Source of the DNA: Proteles cristata cristata
Taxonomy: Eukaryota; Chordata; Mammalia; Carnivora; Hyaenidae
Length of the DNA stretch: 64,000 bases
NCBI GenBank assembly: GCA_017311185.1
Contig: JAESUZ010002888.1
Location: 1,736,001 to 1,800,000, forward strand
Direction of reading: 5' to 3'
Made by a program: the position numbers and the translations under genes. How positions within the stretch are numbered: the stretch's first letter is position 1; every line of letters begins with the position of its first letter. A model generated the notes under the pieces. The model was not told the origin of the DNA. It made no database searches and saw nothing but the letters and a program-made list of their open reading frames with translations. Shown piece after piece: positions 22,931 through 34,396 of the stretch.

Positions 22931-23905
22931 AGCTGATGGAGTTTCCCTTACAAACCGTGGAACAGACAATGTTCAAATATGAAGATGTAGTAAAACTACC
23001 GCAAGAATATGGTAAAGAACATATAAATAGTTGGTCTTCTGCATGGAGGCGTCAAGGGGGTCTCCAAAAATACAATTATTAACAAATATAGGATAGGATT
23101 TCAGTACACAAAACCCCACCATCCTACCTCGCAAGAGAGCTCATGCCTGAAGGGTTGGACAAACAGCACTCAGACTTTTCCCACATTTTGAGAAGCGAAG
23201 CTGTTACCAACCATTCCAACTGTACCTCTCTTTGTTGAAAAATGCAAATCACGGTTCTGCGGGTAGAGCTCTAGATATAATGATGATCCAGTTCTATGAA
23301 AGCAATTTTGAATCTTACAGACACATGAAAGCACAACTATTTCTGAATCAAAGCTTTACATTTCTATGTGTGTTTGTAGATAATTAAGCTGCCTGAAAGC
23401 CTGAGATAGTTAACCATGAGCACCCTCCCGATGAAAACATTTTTCAAATAATTTTTAGGTCTTTTTATAGCACTAGTTAATATTTTTGTTATCCCCTTTT
23501 ATTTAATAGAAAGTGAGATTTCCTCTCCTAAATGAATAGCATTACCTTTCATTATAATCTTACAGATTTTACTGGTGGCAAAGACATAGGAAAGTAAAGA
23601 GTGGGCCATTCAAAGAAAGTAACATTAAAAAACAGTATAAATGCAAGATTTAATTACAGTGGAGAATAATTAAGGTTTTGTGAAAGAAAAGGAAAATAGG
23701 GTGAGTTAAAGCATTCTTTGAAATGCTTTACAAAGCAACCAGTTAAATCACAAGATTTTGAAGAGAAAAAAACAAAAGGGCACTCCTCTGATTCTAGACT
23801 CCTTATTTGTACAACTGGATTTTAGCACTCTAGGATTTTTTGTTCAACCGTTTACGTTTCACCAGCACATATGCAGGTTTTTTAAGTGTATAATACCCGG
23901 CTATT
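22931..23905. other. Single-copy DNA, nothing recognised
   Basis: No gene or repeat seen. Confidence 0.5.
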
Positions 23906-24157
23906 AAAATGTCATTCATTGGGGCGCCTGGGTGGCTCAGTCGGTTAAGCATCCTACTTTGGCTCAGGTCATGTTCTCACGGTTCGTGGGTTCGAGCCCC
24001 ACATCGGGCTCTGTGCTGACAGTTAGCTCAGAGCCCAGAGCCTGTCTTCGGATTCTGTATCTCCCTCTCTCTCTGACCTTCCCCTGCTCTCTCTGCCTCT
24101 GTCTCTCAAAAAGTAAATAAAAAACGTTTTAAAAAATGTTTAAATGCCATTCGCATT
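23906..24157 (+). mobile_element. CAN SINE, full length
   Basis: Body 23921-24136, head GGGGCGCCTGGGTGGCTCAG with intact B-box-like GGTTCGAGCCCC. Left flank AAAATGTCATTCATT (23906-23920) pairs imperfectly with AAATGCCATTCGCATT near 24142-24157. Confidence 0.92.
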
Positions 24158-24190
24158 CACTTCCATTCTTTCTCTTTAAAATCATGAACC

Positions 24191-24405
24191 TGGCCTGGGT
24201 GGCTCAGTCATTTAAACATTCAGATTCGGCTCAGGTTATGATTTCATAGTTTGTGAGTTTGAGCCCCACGTCAGGCTCTGTGCTGACAGCTCAGATCCTA
24301 GAGCCTGCTTCAGATTCTGGGTCTCCCTTTTTCTCTGTCCATCCCCCACTCACACTCGTTCTTTCTTTCTCTCAAAAATAAACATTTTTTAAAAAATATT
24401 TTTTA
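24191..24405 (+). mobile_element. CAN SINE
   Basis: GGCCTGGGTGGCTCAGTCA head (first bases lost), GGGCTCTGTGCTGACAGCTC style core and TCTCAAAAATAAACATTT tail. Lies 35 bp after the previous SINE. TSD unclear. Confidence 0.9.
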
Positions 24406-26410
24406 AGTCATGGGCCTTAACCGGTCACTTTGTAAAGCATTTTAAAGATGTCTTAACCTATCTCATTTTTTTTCTCTTTCTATCACACTTTTATACGGTG
24501 TTACAAGTGCATATGGGGGGGGGGGTCTATTATGTATATGCATATGCATATATTACACAAAGACACATATAATTTAGAATTCTCAGGATAAATTTTTTGC
24601 CCATTGGTAAAGACAAAATCTGAGAATACTTCTCTCAGTATTCTCAACCTCATTATCATCTCTTTTATACTATTATATTTATACTCAGCTTATCTGCATC
24701 TTCATTAAGTAAAATTTCAAACATAGACAATGGCAGAGAAGACAATAAACTCCCATGTTCCCACTGTTAAAAAATCATATTAATAAAGACATGGATATTC
24801 CCATATATTTCTCCTATTCCCAGTATTTTTGTTCTTTAGATATATGCCAGAATCATGCATAGTTCAATGTCCCACCGAGCATTCATCTCTCTCTTAGGAT
24901 TCCCCTTCAGTGTATCTTTCTTTTCTACCTTTTACTCTCTCCCTTCTGACTTATTCTTTCTCTTATTCCTCCTGTTCCTATTAAAGTTATGACAAACAAA
25001 AAGGAGAGTATGCAAACAGAAGGAAAAAAAGACAGACTAATGGGCGAAAACATAACTCGGTCATAACTTCTTTACTGTCCTGTTCAGGACGCCCAGAGTT
25101 TGCACATCACCCAGATACACTAATAGCAACAATACCAGTTTCCATCTCCTGTGATATTTCTATTTTACCTACCAAAGACTGTACCAAATAATTAAAAAGC
25201 TGCTTTTAGGAAAAATGATTATTTTTAACTCACGCATCTTAATGTATATTAGTACAGGTTGCCTTCCTATTAAAATTTACTCTGGACATGGGACTTTGAG
25301 AGAATAGGACATTGCACTGCGGTGGGGGCAAGGAACAAAGTCAAGTGGAAAGGTTGCAGGTAGCAGTGTCCGGGGTAGGAAGAGCTGGGTTCCAGGCACT
25401 ACTGTGAGTCCTAAAGGCAACATGCAAGCAAGAGATGGGTTCCAGGATGCAGAGCAGATCAGCTTTACTGCCTTCTGAAATTTAGGGCTGCCCTTGAGCA
25501 CAGCAAGAAAAGCCCTGATTTCAGCACCTAGAACTCAATGCAATTAGTGCCACATTTTAACAACATCTTGATTAACTGGGCATCTGTGACACAGTCTGGA
25601 TGCTGAGTCAGCATCATAAGATTATAGTTTTGAGTGAGAGTTTCTGCACGTTGACTTAGAAAGGAAACACTTTAATATAATTAGTAGCTTAGGCGCTACC
25701 TATATTAACTATACTTGCAACGTTGCTAATTTTTAGGTGGGACTGTGATATCGTGGGTATAGTTTTTTAATAGTATGTGTACTTAAATACATATACTGAA
25801 ATACACAAGTGAAATCAATGTCTGGGATTTGCTTCACTAAAATCTGGAGTGAGAGGAAGACTGTGAAAGACAGACAAAACAAGACCTACCATGTGTTGAT
25901 CATTGTTGAAGCTAGGCAACAGAAACACGGGGGTTCATTTCATTGTCCTATCACTGTGTGTTTCAGATTTAACATAATAATAAGATGTAATATAAATTAT
26001 AAAATTGTGTAGATGCACATACATATGCATATGTATATGTATATATATTCTTTCTCCCAATCACCAATCAAGCAAGCTCAGTATAAGATATGGTATTTTC
26101 ATAGAAACCTTTTTCTTTTTCTACTTAAGACAAGTAGCTTAGGAAAGAACAGAGTCACTTGTTCAAAAGAAGTTAATGAACTTGAATTTGCTGTACTGAG
26201 AGACAACATTAGTATCAAACTCATGAATATAAACTGCTGAGGCAGAAGGTTCACAGCTGTGAAAGGGAAGATTTTCTAATGAGACAACCAAAGGGAAAGA
26301 AAGCGTTGTCTTCTTGATAAGAGACTAAACAACCAAACTGACTATTGTGAAAACTGCCAATAAGCCTGAAGGGAGTTCCTGTCAGGTAGAAATGTTAAGG
26401 AAATAGCACG
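24406..26410. other. Single-copy DNA with small simple repeats
   Basis: An 11-G run lies at 24515-24525 next to self-complementary TATGCATATGCATATA; an AT/CA alternating tract lies at 26013-26049. The 74-codon minus frame at 25277-25501 has no recognisable domain. Confidence 0.45.
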
Positions 26411-26417
26411 AAGTGGT

Positions 26418-26493
26418 ATCATAACAGTAAGGTAATATTAGTATTACTTTTAAGTAAGGTAATTATCATAATAGTAAGGTAATTATTAGTATT
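26418..26493. repeat. Local duplication, about 28-bp unit
   Basis: ATCATAACAGTAAGGTAAT followed by ATTAGTATT (26418-26445) recurs as ATCATAATAGTAAGGTAATT...TAGTATT (26465-26493), with AGTAAGGTAAT also between them. Looks like a small tandem duplication. Confidence 0.7.
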
Positions 26494-26561
26494 GTTGAGG
26501 CAACAAGAATGGAAATATTAACCAGAAAGGATTTTGTCTTTTAAGCTACGTACAGAATATG

Positions 26562-26746
26562 CAATTTCCATTTTTAAAAATGTTTTTAAGTTTATTTGAG
26601 AGAGAACACAAGTGGAGTGTGGACAGAGAGAGGGGAGAGAGAATCCCAAGTGGGCTCTGCACTTTCAGCAATGTGGGGATCAAACTCAAGAATGGTGAGA
26701 TCATGACCTGAGCCAAAACAGGTGTGGCACAATATCCATTTTAAAA
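26562..26746 (-). mobile_element. CAN SINE, head-truncated
   Basis: Body about 26580-26729, reverse orientation, with AGATCATGACCTGAGCC but no GGCGCCCC end: the tRNA-like head is lost after CAAAACAGG. Flanks CAATTTCCATTTTTAAAA and CAATATCCATTTTAAAA form imperfect TSDs. Confidence 0.82.
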
Positions 26747-27040
26747 TAAACTACCAGGCCCAAAGGATCCAGAGGTCCCTACCATGATTTTTTTCATGCA
26801 AATCAGTTTCCTTATTCCATTTATTTTATAATACACAGCAAAAGTTATAGGACAAGGGGTTTCTTTTAATCTTTCCTTTTATTTATTTTTTTTTTAAAGT
26901 TGTAATAAGTGACCTCTAAGACTTCCCACTTTCAAGGGTTCTACAATGCAATTAATAACAGCCATAACCAATAACCATGAATAATAAATTGAGAATATAT
27001 AGTATCATTGTACTGTATGTTTTCTTTTTTATTCTAGTAT

Positions 27041-28676
27041 TTTTTTTTTTTACAAATAGTTTATTGTCAAATTAGTTTCCACATAACACCCAGTGCTCAT
27101 CCCCACAAGTGCCCTCCTCCATGCCCACCCCTCCTCCCCCACATCCACCAGTCCTCAGTTTTTGTCAGCATTCAAGAGTCTCTCATGGTTTGCCTCTCCC
27201 CCTTTTCCCCACCATTTCCGCCCTTCTTCTCCCCCTTGGTCCTCTGTTAAGTTCCTCCTAATCCTCCTATACGTGCACACATATGATATTTGTCCTTCTC
27301 TGCCTGACTTATTTCGCTCAGCATAACACCCTCAAGGTCCATCCATGTTGCTACACATGGCCAGATTTCACTGTTTCTCATTGCCATGTAGTATTCCATG
27401 GTATAGATAAACCACATCTTCTTGATCCATTCATCTGTTATGGACACTTAGGCTCTTTCCATGTTTTAGCTATTGTGGAGAGTGCTGCTATGAACATTGG
27501 GGTACATGTGCTCCTATGCCTCAGCATTTCTGTATCCCTTGGGTAAATTCCTAGCAGTGCTATTGCTGGGTCATAGGGGAGTTCTAGTTGTTAGTTTCCT
27601 GAGGAACCTCCACACTGTTTTCCAGAGGGGCTGTACCAGTTTACATTCCCACCAACAGTGTAGGAGGGTGCCCGTTTCTCCACATCCTCGCCAGCATCTA
27701 GAGTTCTCTGATTGGCTCATTTTAGCCACTCTGACTGGCGTGAGGTGGTATCTCAGTGTGGTTTTGATTTGTATTTCCCTGATGAGGAGCGATGCTGAGC
27801 ATCGTTTCATGTGTCTGTTGGCCATCTGGATGTCCTCTTTGGAGAAGTGTCTGTTCATATCTTCTGCCCATTTCTTCACTGGGTTGTTTGTTTTTCGGGC
27901 GTGTAGTTTGGTGAGTTCCTTGTAGATTCTGGATATCAACCCTTTATCTGATATGTCATTTGCAACTATCTTTTCCCATTCCGTTGGTTGCCTATTAATT
28001 TTCTGGGTTGTTTCCTTGGCTGTGCAGAAGCTTTTAATCTTGAGGAGGTCCCAACAGTTTATTTTTGCTCTTGATTCCCTTGCTTTTGGGGATGTGTCAA
28101 GTAAGAAGTTGCTGCGGTGGAGGTCAAGGAGGTTGTTTCCTGCTTTCTCCTCTAGGGTGTTGATAGTTTCCTGTCTCACGTTCAGGTCCTTTATCCATTT
28201 TGAGTTTATTTTTGTGCATGGTGTGAGAAAATGATCTAGTTTCATTCTTCTGCATGTTGCTGTCCAGTTCTCCCAACACCATCTGTTAAAAAGGCTGTTT
28301 TTTTTCCATTGGATATTCTTTCCTGCTTTGTCAAAGATTAGTTGGCTGTATACTTTTGGGTCCACTTCTGAGTTCTCAATTCTGTTCCATTGGTCTATGT
28401 GTCTGTTTTTGTGCCAATACCATACTGTCTTGATGATGACAGCTTTGTAGTAGAGGCTAAAGTCTGGGATGGTGATCCCTCCAGTTTTGGTTTTATTCTT
28501 CAGTATTACTTTGGCTATTCGGGGTCTTTTGTGGTTCCATACAAATTTTTGGATAGTTTGTTCTAGTTTTGAGAAGTATGCTGGTGCAATTTTGATTGGA
28601 ATTGCATTGAATTTGTAGAGTGCCTTAGGTAGTAATGACATCTTAACTCTATTCTTCCTATCCATGAGGAATCCTA
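27041..28676 (-). mobile_element. Young LINE-1, 5'-truncated, antisense
   Basis: A T tract at 27041 (the A tail), 3' UTR to about 27245, then ORF2 C-terminal two-fifths to 28676, where LINE-1 similarity stops after CTTCCTATCCATGAG. Its 3' end matches the copies at 36.2, 49.1 and 62.6 kb closely, so these are one young family (feline-type LINE-1 by context). No TSD identified. Confidence 0.93.
27247..28676 (-). pseudogene. LINE-1 ORF2 C-terminal fragment, two compensating indels
   Basis: Reverse-strand translation gives the end of the reverse transcriptase thumb and the C-terminal region: [64 protein letters not shown], and the Cys motif [18 protein letters not shown]. The frame is broken at 27587, where an extra base is present relative to the 62.1-kb copy, and returns after a missing base near 27439/27440; codons between are out of frame and hit a stop. 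Otherwise open for over 400 codons, so a recent copy. No 5' part, no endonuclease or RT catalytic core: cannot move by itself. Confidence 0.92.
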
Positions 28677-28782
28677 TCCTTTTAAAGGAAATATTCAAAT
28701 TTTAAAATAATGCATCTTGGAAGCAGTAACCAATCTACTGAAAGGACATCTTCACACTAGGAGTTGCTAATGCCTACGTTAA

Positions 28783-28999
28783 GGACACGTTTGCTTTATT
28801 TATTTTTTCAAGGTTATTTATTTTGAAACAGTGAGGGAGAGGCAGGGAGACAGAATCCCAAGCAGGCTCTACACCATCAGCACAGAGCCCAATGCAGTAC
28901 TCGAACTCACAAACCCTGAGATCAACACCTGAACCTAAATCAGGAGTTGGATGCTTAACCAACTGAGCCAACCAGGTGCCCCAAGGCACAGTTGCTTTA
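28783..28999 (-). mobile_element. CAN SINE
   Basis: Body 28799-28982, reverse orientation, ending GAGCCAACCAGGTGCCCC. Flanks AAGGACACGTTTGCTTTA (28781 onward) and AAGGCACAGTTGCTTTA (28983-28999) are TSDs with two differences. Confidence 0.92.
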
Positions 29000-30266
29000 A
29001 TGATAAAATCTGTGAATGCTGTCACTATGACAACTATTTTCTTCTCATCTCTTTTTGGAGGTGTGGCATGCAAACTTTCCAAGGCTACCTCCAGCTTGCA
29101 GATGCCTGTTCCTCTGTTCTTAGTGGGAATAAAAACAAAGGTTATGTCCCATCACAGGTAAGGGGTAAAATAAAGCTGACTTTGTACAAAAATCTTTCTC
29201 TCCTACAAGTTAGTGATAATTTATATTACCTGGCCTTTTGATGGTTCAGGAGAATTCTTCCATCAGTCTTTCATGCCATAGTGAAAATCAAATAATCTCC
29301 TAAAAGAAAGAAAGAGAGAAGAAAAGAAAGAAAGCAAGCAAAAAGGATAGCCAGCCTGGAAAGGGTAAATTTTGGAGCTCTTGGTTCCGAGCGCAAAGAA
29401 TAGCCTTCTGTTGATTCTGCATGCACGCGTGTGTGTGTGTGTGTGTGCGCGCGCGCGCACGCATTGCTGTTGCTTGAATGTAACCATGAAGAGTTCATCT
29501 TCACTGATGAAAATGTGGTCATTTGTATATGTCAATTCCTACATGATGCCCAATCCAAGTAGACCTCTAAACTTCCCTACAGGACCCTTACAAGTTTAGA
29601 TAGAGGCTTTTAACTGAGTTGAGTCATATATGCAGTCCATAGTCTCACCAACACATTACTCTCTCAAGGCTGCATCCTTGAACAACTCTATCTATAGAAC
29701 TGGTAGGTGGAATGTATATTCCAAGGACAGCAGTAGGAGAAAAAAGCTTCCCACCGACTGAGTCCAGCTACAGGTCAACCTCTAACGAAACGCCCTATGC
29801 TGAACTGACTTACTCAGGCAATTTAAGAAATTGAGAACATTAAGATAACAGAAGATTAAATGAAAGTCTTCAGATCCTTGTTTAAAAAGCTTGGTTCTTC
29901 ATAGCTGAAGTCAATTCATGGCCCCATTAGTTAATTTTCCCCTTTAGCAAATAGTCACTAAACAGTTTTCATGCGTCAGGCACTAAACTAGGCAATAAAT
30001 CTGTAATCAATAAACCAGAACTTTAAAATTTTTCTGTAATTCATGTATCATGCAGACATGACCTTGCTCACTTCTTTGCTGTGAACCCCTGTCAACTGTA
30101 AACATTAACTTTAGGGCTTGACTTCCCTGCTAATACAGTTTTGATATTTTATCATCTGCTGCCATGTTTTTCCAAGTTGTTTATTTTCCTCTTTTTTTGC
30201 CAACACTAAAGTATTCCTGGGGTCCAGAATCTGTTAACACATTGCAAATATTAGAAACCCTATAAT
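29000..30266. other. Single-copy DNA
   Basis: Holds the AAAG-rich tract at 29299-29345, the alternating tract at 29421-29464 (own entry), and a short old-repeat-like block at 29941-30010 (CATGCGTCAGGCACTAAACT). Frames on both strands around 29.3-29.6 kb come from the CA/TG repeat. Confidence 0.45.
29421..29464. repeat. 44-bp strict alternating purine/pyrimidine tract (TG)n(CG)n
   Basis: From ATGCACGCG through (TG)n into GCGCGCGCGCACGCAT, every base alternates purine and pyrimidine. CG and TG steps are the best known Z-DNA formers. About ten CpG sites within 44 bp is rare in this CpG-poor window. Confidence 0.95.
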
Positions 30267-30523
30267 AAGAATATGCTAGGGGCGCCTGGGTGGCTTAGTC
30301 GGTTAAGCGTCCGACTTTCACTTAGGTCATTATCTCGCGGTTTGTGGGTTCGGGCCCCGCATCAGGCTCTGTGCTGACTGCCAGCTCAGAGCCTGGAGCC
30401 TGTTTCAGTCTGTGACTCCCTCTCTCTCTGACCCTCCCCTGCTCACGCTGTCTCTCTCTCTCTCTCTCCTAGATATAAATAAAAACCTTAAAAAAATTTT
30501 TTAAAAAAATAAAGAATATGCTA
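30267..30523 (+). mobile_element. CAN SINE, full length, young subfamily
   Basis: Body 30279-30511, head GGGGCGCCTGGGTGGCTTAG, subfamily marks GACTGCCAGCTCAG and CTCCTAGATATAAATAAA. TSD AAGAATATGCTA at 30267-30278 and 30512-30523. Confidence 0.95.
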
Positions 30524-31056
30524 AATCCCATCTGAATGATTCTCACAATACTAAAAATCATTCATTAAGTATGTATTGGTAATTAAGTAAACAAGATCAG
30601 GTATGTATACAAAGAGCATTTTTAACAGTAAGACGAATTTTATCAGGCCAGTGGTTTGCTGCTAAGACCAAGTCACCATTACAGTTAAGAGCCAAGAGGG
30701 CAAATGTGCAGTCCATCCCAGTGGTATGTATCAGAGGTGGGACTTCCTTCTCATTAGTGATGAGTAAATGAGGTAAGCACCTAAACAGATAATGCCCTAG
30801 ATATATATCAGGATATAGACAATGGGCCTCTTAGGAGTTGAGCTTAGTGGTAAAAAGACAAAATAAATATTGGAATAACCAAAATTTTATATTCTATAAA
30901 TATACAAAGTCAAACCTTATTGAATAGGTAGAGTAATAGCCATGGAAAAGAAAAATGTCTCCTTATCTTTAAAAAGTATGTTTTATGGTTCTCTACAATC
31001 CATTATTTTATGAAGGGAATATATACCTAAACTGTACCATTCACATTCATTTAGTC
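30524..31056. other. Single-copy DNA, nothing recognised
   Basis: No gene or repeat seen. Confidence 0.45.
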
Positions 31057-31304
31057 TTTAAGGAATACATCTAGCCTGGGTGGCTCAGTTGGTTGAACAT
31101 TTGACTCGATTTCGGCTCAAGTCATGATCTCATGGTTCACAGGATTGAGCACCACATAGGGCTCTGTGCTAAAGGCTTGGAACCTGCTTAGGATTCTCTC
31201 TCCCTTTCCCTCTGCCCCTCCCCTACTCAAATGTGTGCACACTCATGCACTCTCTCTCTACCAAAAATAATATATATATATATATTTTTTTTAAAGAATA
31301 CATC
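31057..31304 (+). mobile_element. CAN SINE
   Basis: Body 31072-31289, head trimmed to TAGCCTGGGTGGCTCAG, tail with (TA)n and T run. TSDs TTTAAGGAATACATC (31057-31071) and TTTAAAGAATACATC (31290-31304), one mismatch. Confidence 0.93.
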
Positions 31305-31305
31305 A

Positions 31306-31437
31306 GGGTGCCTCGGTGGCTCAGTCCATTAAGCACCTGACTCTTGGTCTGGCTCAGGTCATGATCTCACAATTTGTGGGATCAAGTCCCATGTAGGGCT
31401 CTGTGCTGGTGAGGAGACTACCTGAGAATCAATCAAT

Positions 31438-31471
<34 letters not shown>

Positions 31472-31542
31472 TTGTGCCCACACAAGTTGCCTGCCTACTC
31501 TTTCCCTCCCTCTCCCTCTCTCTCTCAAAATAAATGGACATT

Positions 31543-31580
<38 letters not shown>
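31306..31580 (+). mobile_element. CAN SINE abutting the previous one, ending in (CA)n
   Basis: GGGTGCCTCGGTGGCTCAG starts one base after the right TSD of the previous SINE, so it inserted at that site's edge. It contains (TC)n at 31441-31468, a small perfect hairpin AACTTGTG/CACAAGTT (31469-31488), a second CT block, AAATAAATGGACATT and (AC)n to 31580. The CA repeat explains the Thr-His frames. Confidence 0.9.
31441..31580. repeat. (TC)n and (CA)n microsatellites
   Basis: (TC)n at 31441-31468 and (CA)n at about 31545-31580, both in the SINE 3' end; likely polymorphic. Confidence 0.93.
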
Positions 31581-31584
<4 letters not shown>

Positions 31585-32109
31585 ATGGCTAGACCAAAAG
31601 GTTCTGGAGACCAGATTCTCATCTTTTGCCACTTGGTATCCCTAGTACCAGGTACAGTCATGAATGGTCCTGACAAATGTAGATATCCACAAACCTGTAT
31701 GTATATGTACATATGCTTAAATCCAAACCGCCGAACATGTAAACTGCTTAGTCTTCACATTTCAGAGAAGCTGCTGAATCATTTTAAAAGATGGCTTCAC
31801 TGTGTAGGACTTAGCACCAATACCTGACACTGGGGTTAATAATTTGTTGAACAAATGAGAGAATGCAGGTTTACAAAAAATCGTATCACTATAGTGATTC
31901 TCATATTGCCTGAGTCAGAACTATGCCTCTTTTACAAGTTAACAAAAAAAAAAAGGTAAATGTAAGTAAAAACCTAATTTAGTTATTTAATTTTTTAATC
32001 CATTTTTTAAGACACATATAATCCAGCATTCACATTTCTAGATTTTTTTTTAAGTTCACTCTGGCCTGGCATTCACAATTAGGATTATCCTCCAGGGGAG
32101 TATATATTG

Positions 32110-32212
32110 GGGATGAGTGGATTTTGTCTATTTACTAATGTTGCTCTCACTCCTTGATCTGAGTCTGGCACATACCAGGAGCCCAACACTTGTTGAAAAA
32201 TAAATGAAGAAA
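32110..32212 (+). mobile_element. L2 3' end (or related old repeat)
   Basis: TCTGGCACATACCAGGAGCC followed by ACACTTGTTGAAAAATAAAT resembles the L2 tail (usual form GCACAGTGCCTGGCACATAG ... AATATTTGTTGAATGAA). Confidence 0.45.
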
Positions 32213-32334
32213 CAATAAAAATACACTGTGAGAAACAGCTTGATTTGAAACTAAGTTGAAGAAAGTGGCATGCAGGTCTAGAAAACCTCTTGAATATCTT
32301 TCATTATCAGATATTCCACACTTTATTTCTTTTC

Positions 32335-32544
32335 TTAAAAAAAAAGTGTATTAATTTAAAGGGAGAGAGAACAAGAGCATGAGGGGGAAAGGGCAGAGAT
32401 GGAAGGAGAGAGAGAGAACTCCAAGCAGGCTCCATGGCGTCAGTGCAGAGCCAATGTGGGGCTCAAACTCAAGAAACAGGAGATCATGACCTGAGCCAAA
32501 ACCATGTGCTGGATGCTTAACTGACTGAGATACCCAGGCACCTG
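32335..32544 (-). mobile_element. CAN SINE, older copy
   Basis: Reverse orientation: A/T tail near 32335, GGGCAGAGATGGAAGGAGAG, AACTCCAAGCAGGCTCC, AGATCATGACCTGAGCC and GAGATACCCAGGCACC. Possible short TSD TTTATTTCT on both sides. Confidence 0.87.
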
Positions 32545-33637
32545 TCCAGAATTTATTTCTATATGTCCTTCCAAATGCTGCTGACTGATAACTGCTACTG
32601 GAGATTTACACAGCTGAGAAATGGCCTGCAGAGCTGGAACGAAGAATCAATAAAGTTCTTTTCTTTGTAAGAAAGAAACAGCTCTTTTAGGCAAAGGGAC
32701 CAGATGTCATCCTCTGTCGTCCACTCTTCCAAGGGGCCTGCTATACCTGTGTCATGCCAATGATGTTGAATTGATTTCCTTTGCCTGTTCTTAGCTATTT
32801 TTATTTTCTTTTCTCATATTAATAAAAGGCAGCTTATCCCATTTCCCAACGTGGGTTAATTATTTAGTTCTTGTATCTCCACTGTGCTGCCGTGTTTTTT
32901 TTTTTCTTAGAAGAATCAAAACATTCTTAATCTTAGCCCTCAAAATGAAACACATGATGAAACCCTTACTAGCTATTTAATGGAAAACAGTACTAAAGAA
33001 AATTGCTCATTACGAGTTCTGGAGTCACTAAGGAGTTTCTGTACTTCATGGACATTAATTGAGAGATAGTGAGATAAGCCAGAAGCAAGAACCAAATTGT
33101 TCAAAGGAACCAAATGAAAAAAAAAAAAAAAAAACCCTACTTTCCAGCTAATTAAAGGGAATAGAAAATATTTGTGTTTCTGACATTTAATAGAATTTAT
33201 TCTGTATATTCATTTTGTCAATACACCACATTTAAGAAGTTAGCCTTATCCCCAAATCCTATTAGACTTTTAAATTTTTGTTAGGAAAAGGGAGAGCAAG
33301 TAGAATGAAATAATAAACTAAATTAAAGAGAACTGAATACTCGCCTGGAGGAAGGGCACAGGGAGTGGTAATCTGGTATTTCTGCCTAAAATTTCCAATT
33401 TTCCAGGAGCAGATAGAAGAGGGAGAGATAAAAATCTAGACATTCTGCCCAGTAATTGGCTTCAAGAGAATGCGTCTGACATTGCAGAAGATCAGTCTTA
33501 CTTAAAACTACAGAGCTTGCCCAACAGCCTAGATGGTACTTCAGGCAGTGTTGATTTATACACTGCTTTTATTTGGGGGAAGAGGGAAAGGATTGGGAGT
33601 CCATTCTGATTTGCTGCAGTAAGAAATGAGCAATAGA
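32545..33637. other. Single-copy DNA; 18-bp A run at 33117
   Basis: The A run at 33117-33134 has no recognisable retroposon attached. Nothing else recognised. Confidence 0.45.
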
Positions 33638-33889
33638 GGGATAATCTTTATTTAAAAATTTTTTTTAATGTTTTATTTATTTTTAGGAGAGAGAGAGAGA
33701 CAGAGTGAGCAGGGGAGGGTCAGAGAGAGAGGGGGTCACAGACTGAAACAGGCTCCAGGCTCTGAGCGGGCAGTCAGCACAGAGCCCAACGTGGGGCTCG
33801 AACCCACGAACCGCAAGATCATGACCTAAGCGAAAGTCGGACGCTTAACTGACTAAGCCACCCAGGCGCCCCGGGATAATCTTTATTTA
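33638..33889 (-). mobile_element. CAN SINE, full length, young subfamily
   Basis: Body 33655-33872. Identical 17-bp TSDs GGGATAATCTTTATTTA at 33638-33654 and 33873-33889. Subfamily marks CTAAGCGAAAGTCGG and GACTAAGCCACC. Confidence 0.96.
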
Positions 33890-33903
33890 ATTAAACTGTT
33901 TAC

Positions 33904-34110
33904 TGGTGCCTGGATGGCTCAGCTGGTTGGGCATCTGACTCCCCAGTCTCGCCTCAGGTCATGATTTCATGGTTCATGAAATCAAGCCCAGCGAATGGCT
34001 CTGCACTGACAGCACAGAGCCCACATGGGATTCTGTCTCCCCCTCTCTCTGCCCCTCCCCACTCATGTGCTCTATCAAAAACATATAAACTTTAAGTAAA
34101 TAAATAAACA
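33904..34110 (+). mobile_element. CAN SINE, opposite orientation to its neighbours
   Basis: TGGTGCCTGGATGGCTCAG head, GTCATGATTTCATGGTTCAT, GCACTGACAGCACAGAGCC and a tail with (AAAT)n to 34110. Only 31 bp from the previous, oppositely oriented SINE. TSD not clear. Confidence 0.9.
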
Positions 34111-34168
34111 AAATATTCACTAACAAGTATAAGACTCTTCCACTTCCTATGTTAAATTTGGGATCTGT

Positions 34169-34396
34169 CTAATGCTAACTTTTTTTAAGTCTTTTTATTC
34201 ATTTTTGAGAGAGAGCAAGCATAAGCAGGCAATGGGAAGAGAGAGAGGGGGGACAGAGGATCTGAAGCAGACTCTGTGCAGACAGCAAAGAGTCCAATGT
34301 GGAACATGAACTCACAAACCCTAAGATCATGACCTGAGCCGAAGGCAGACCCTTAACTGACTGAACCACCGAAGTACTCCTAATGCCAACTTCTTT
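34169..34396 (-). mobile_element. CAN SINE, older copy
   Basis: Body 34186-34379. TSDs CTAATGCTAACTTTTTT (34169-34185) and CTAATGCCAACTTCTTT (34380-34396), two mismatches. Head eroded (CCACCGAAGTACTCC). Confidence 0.92.

Noticed and set aside
27497..27925. 142-codon plus-strand frame
   Set aside because: It is the antisense shadow of LINE-1 ORF2.
29263..29599. Frames with Thr-His and Cys-Val repeats
   Set aside because: Products of the TG/CG microsatellite.
31441..31580. CRISPR-like array
   Set aside because: Only simple CT and CA repeats inside SINE tails; no spaced direct repeats.
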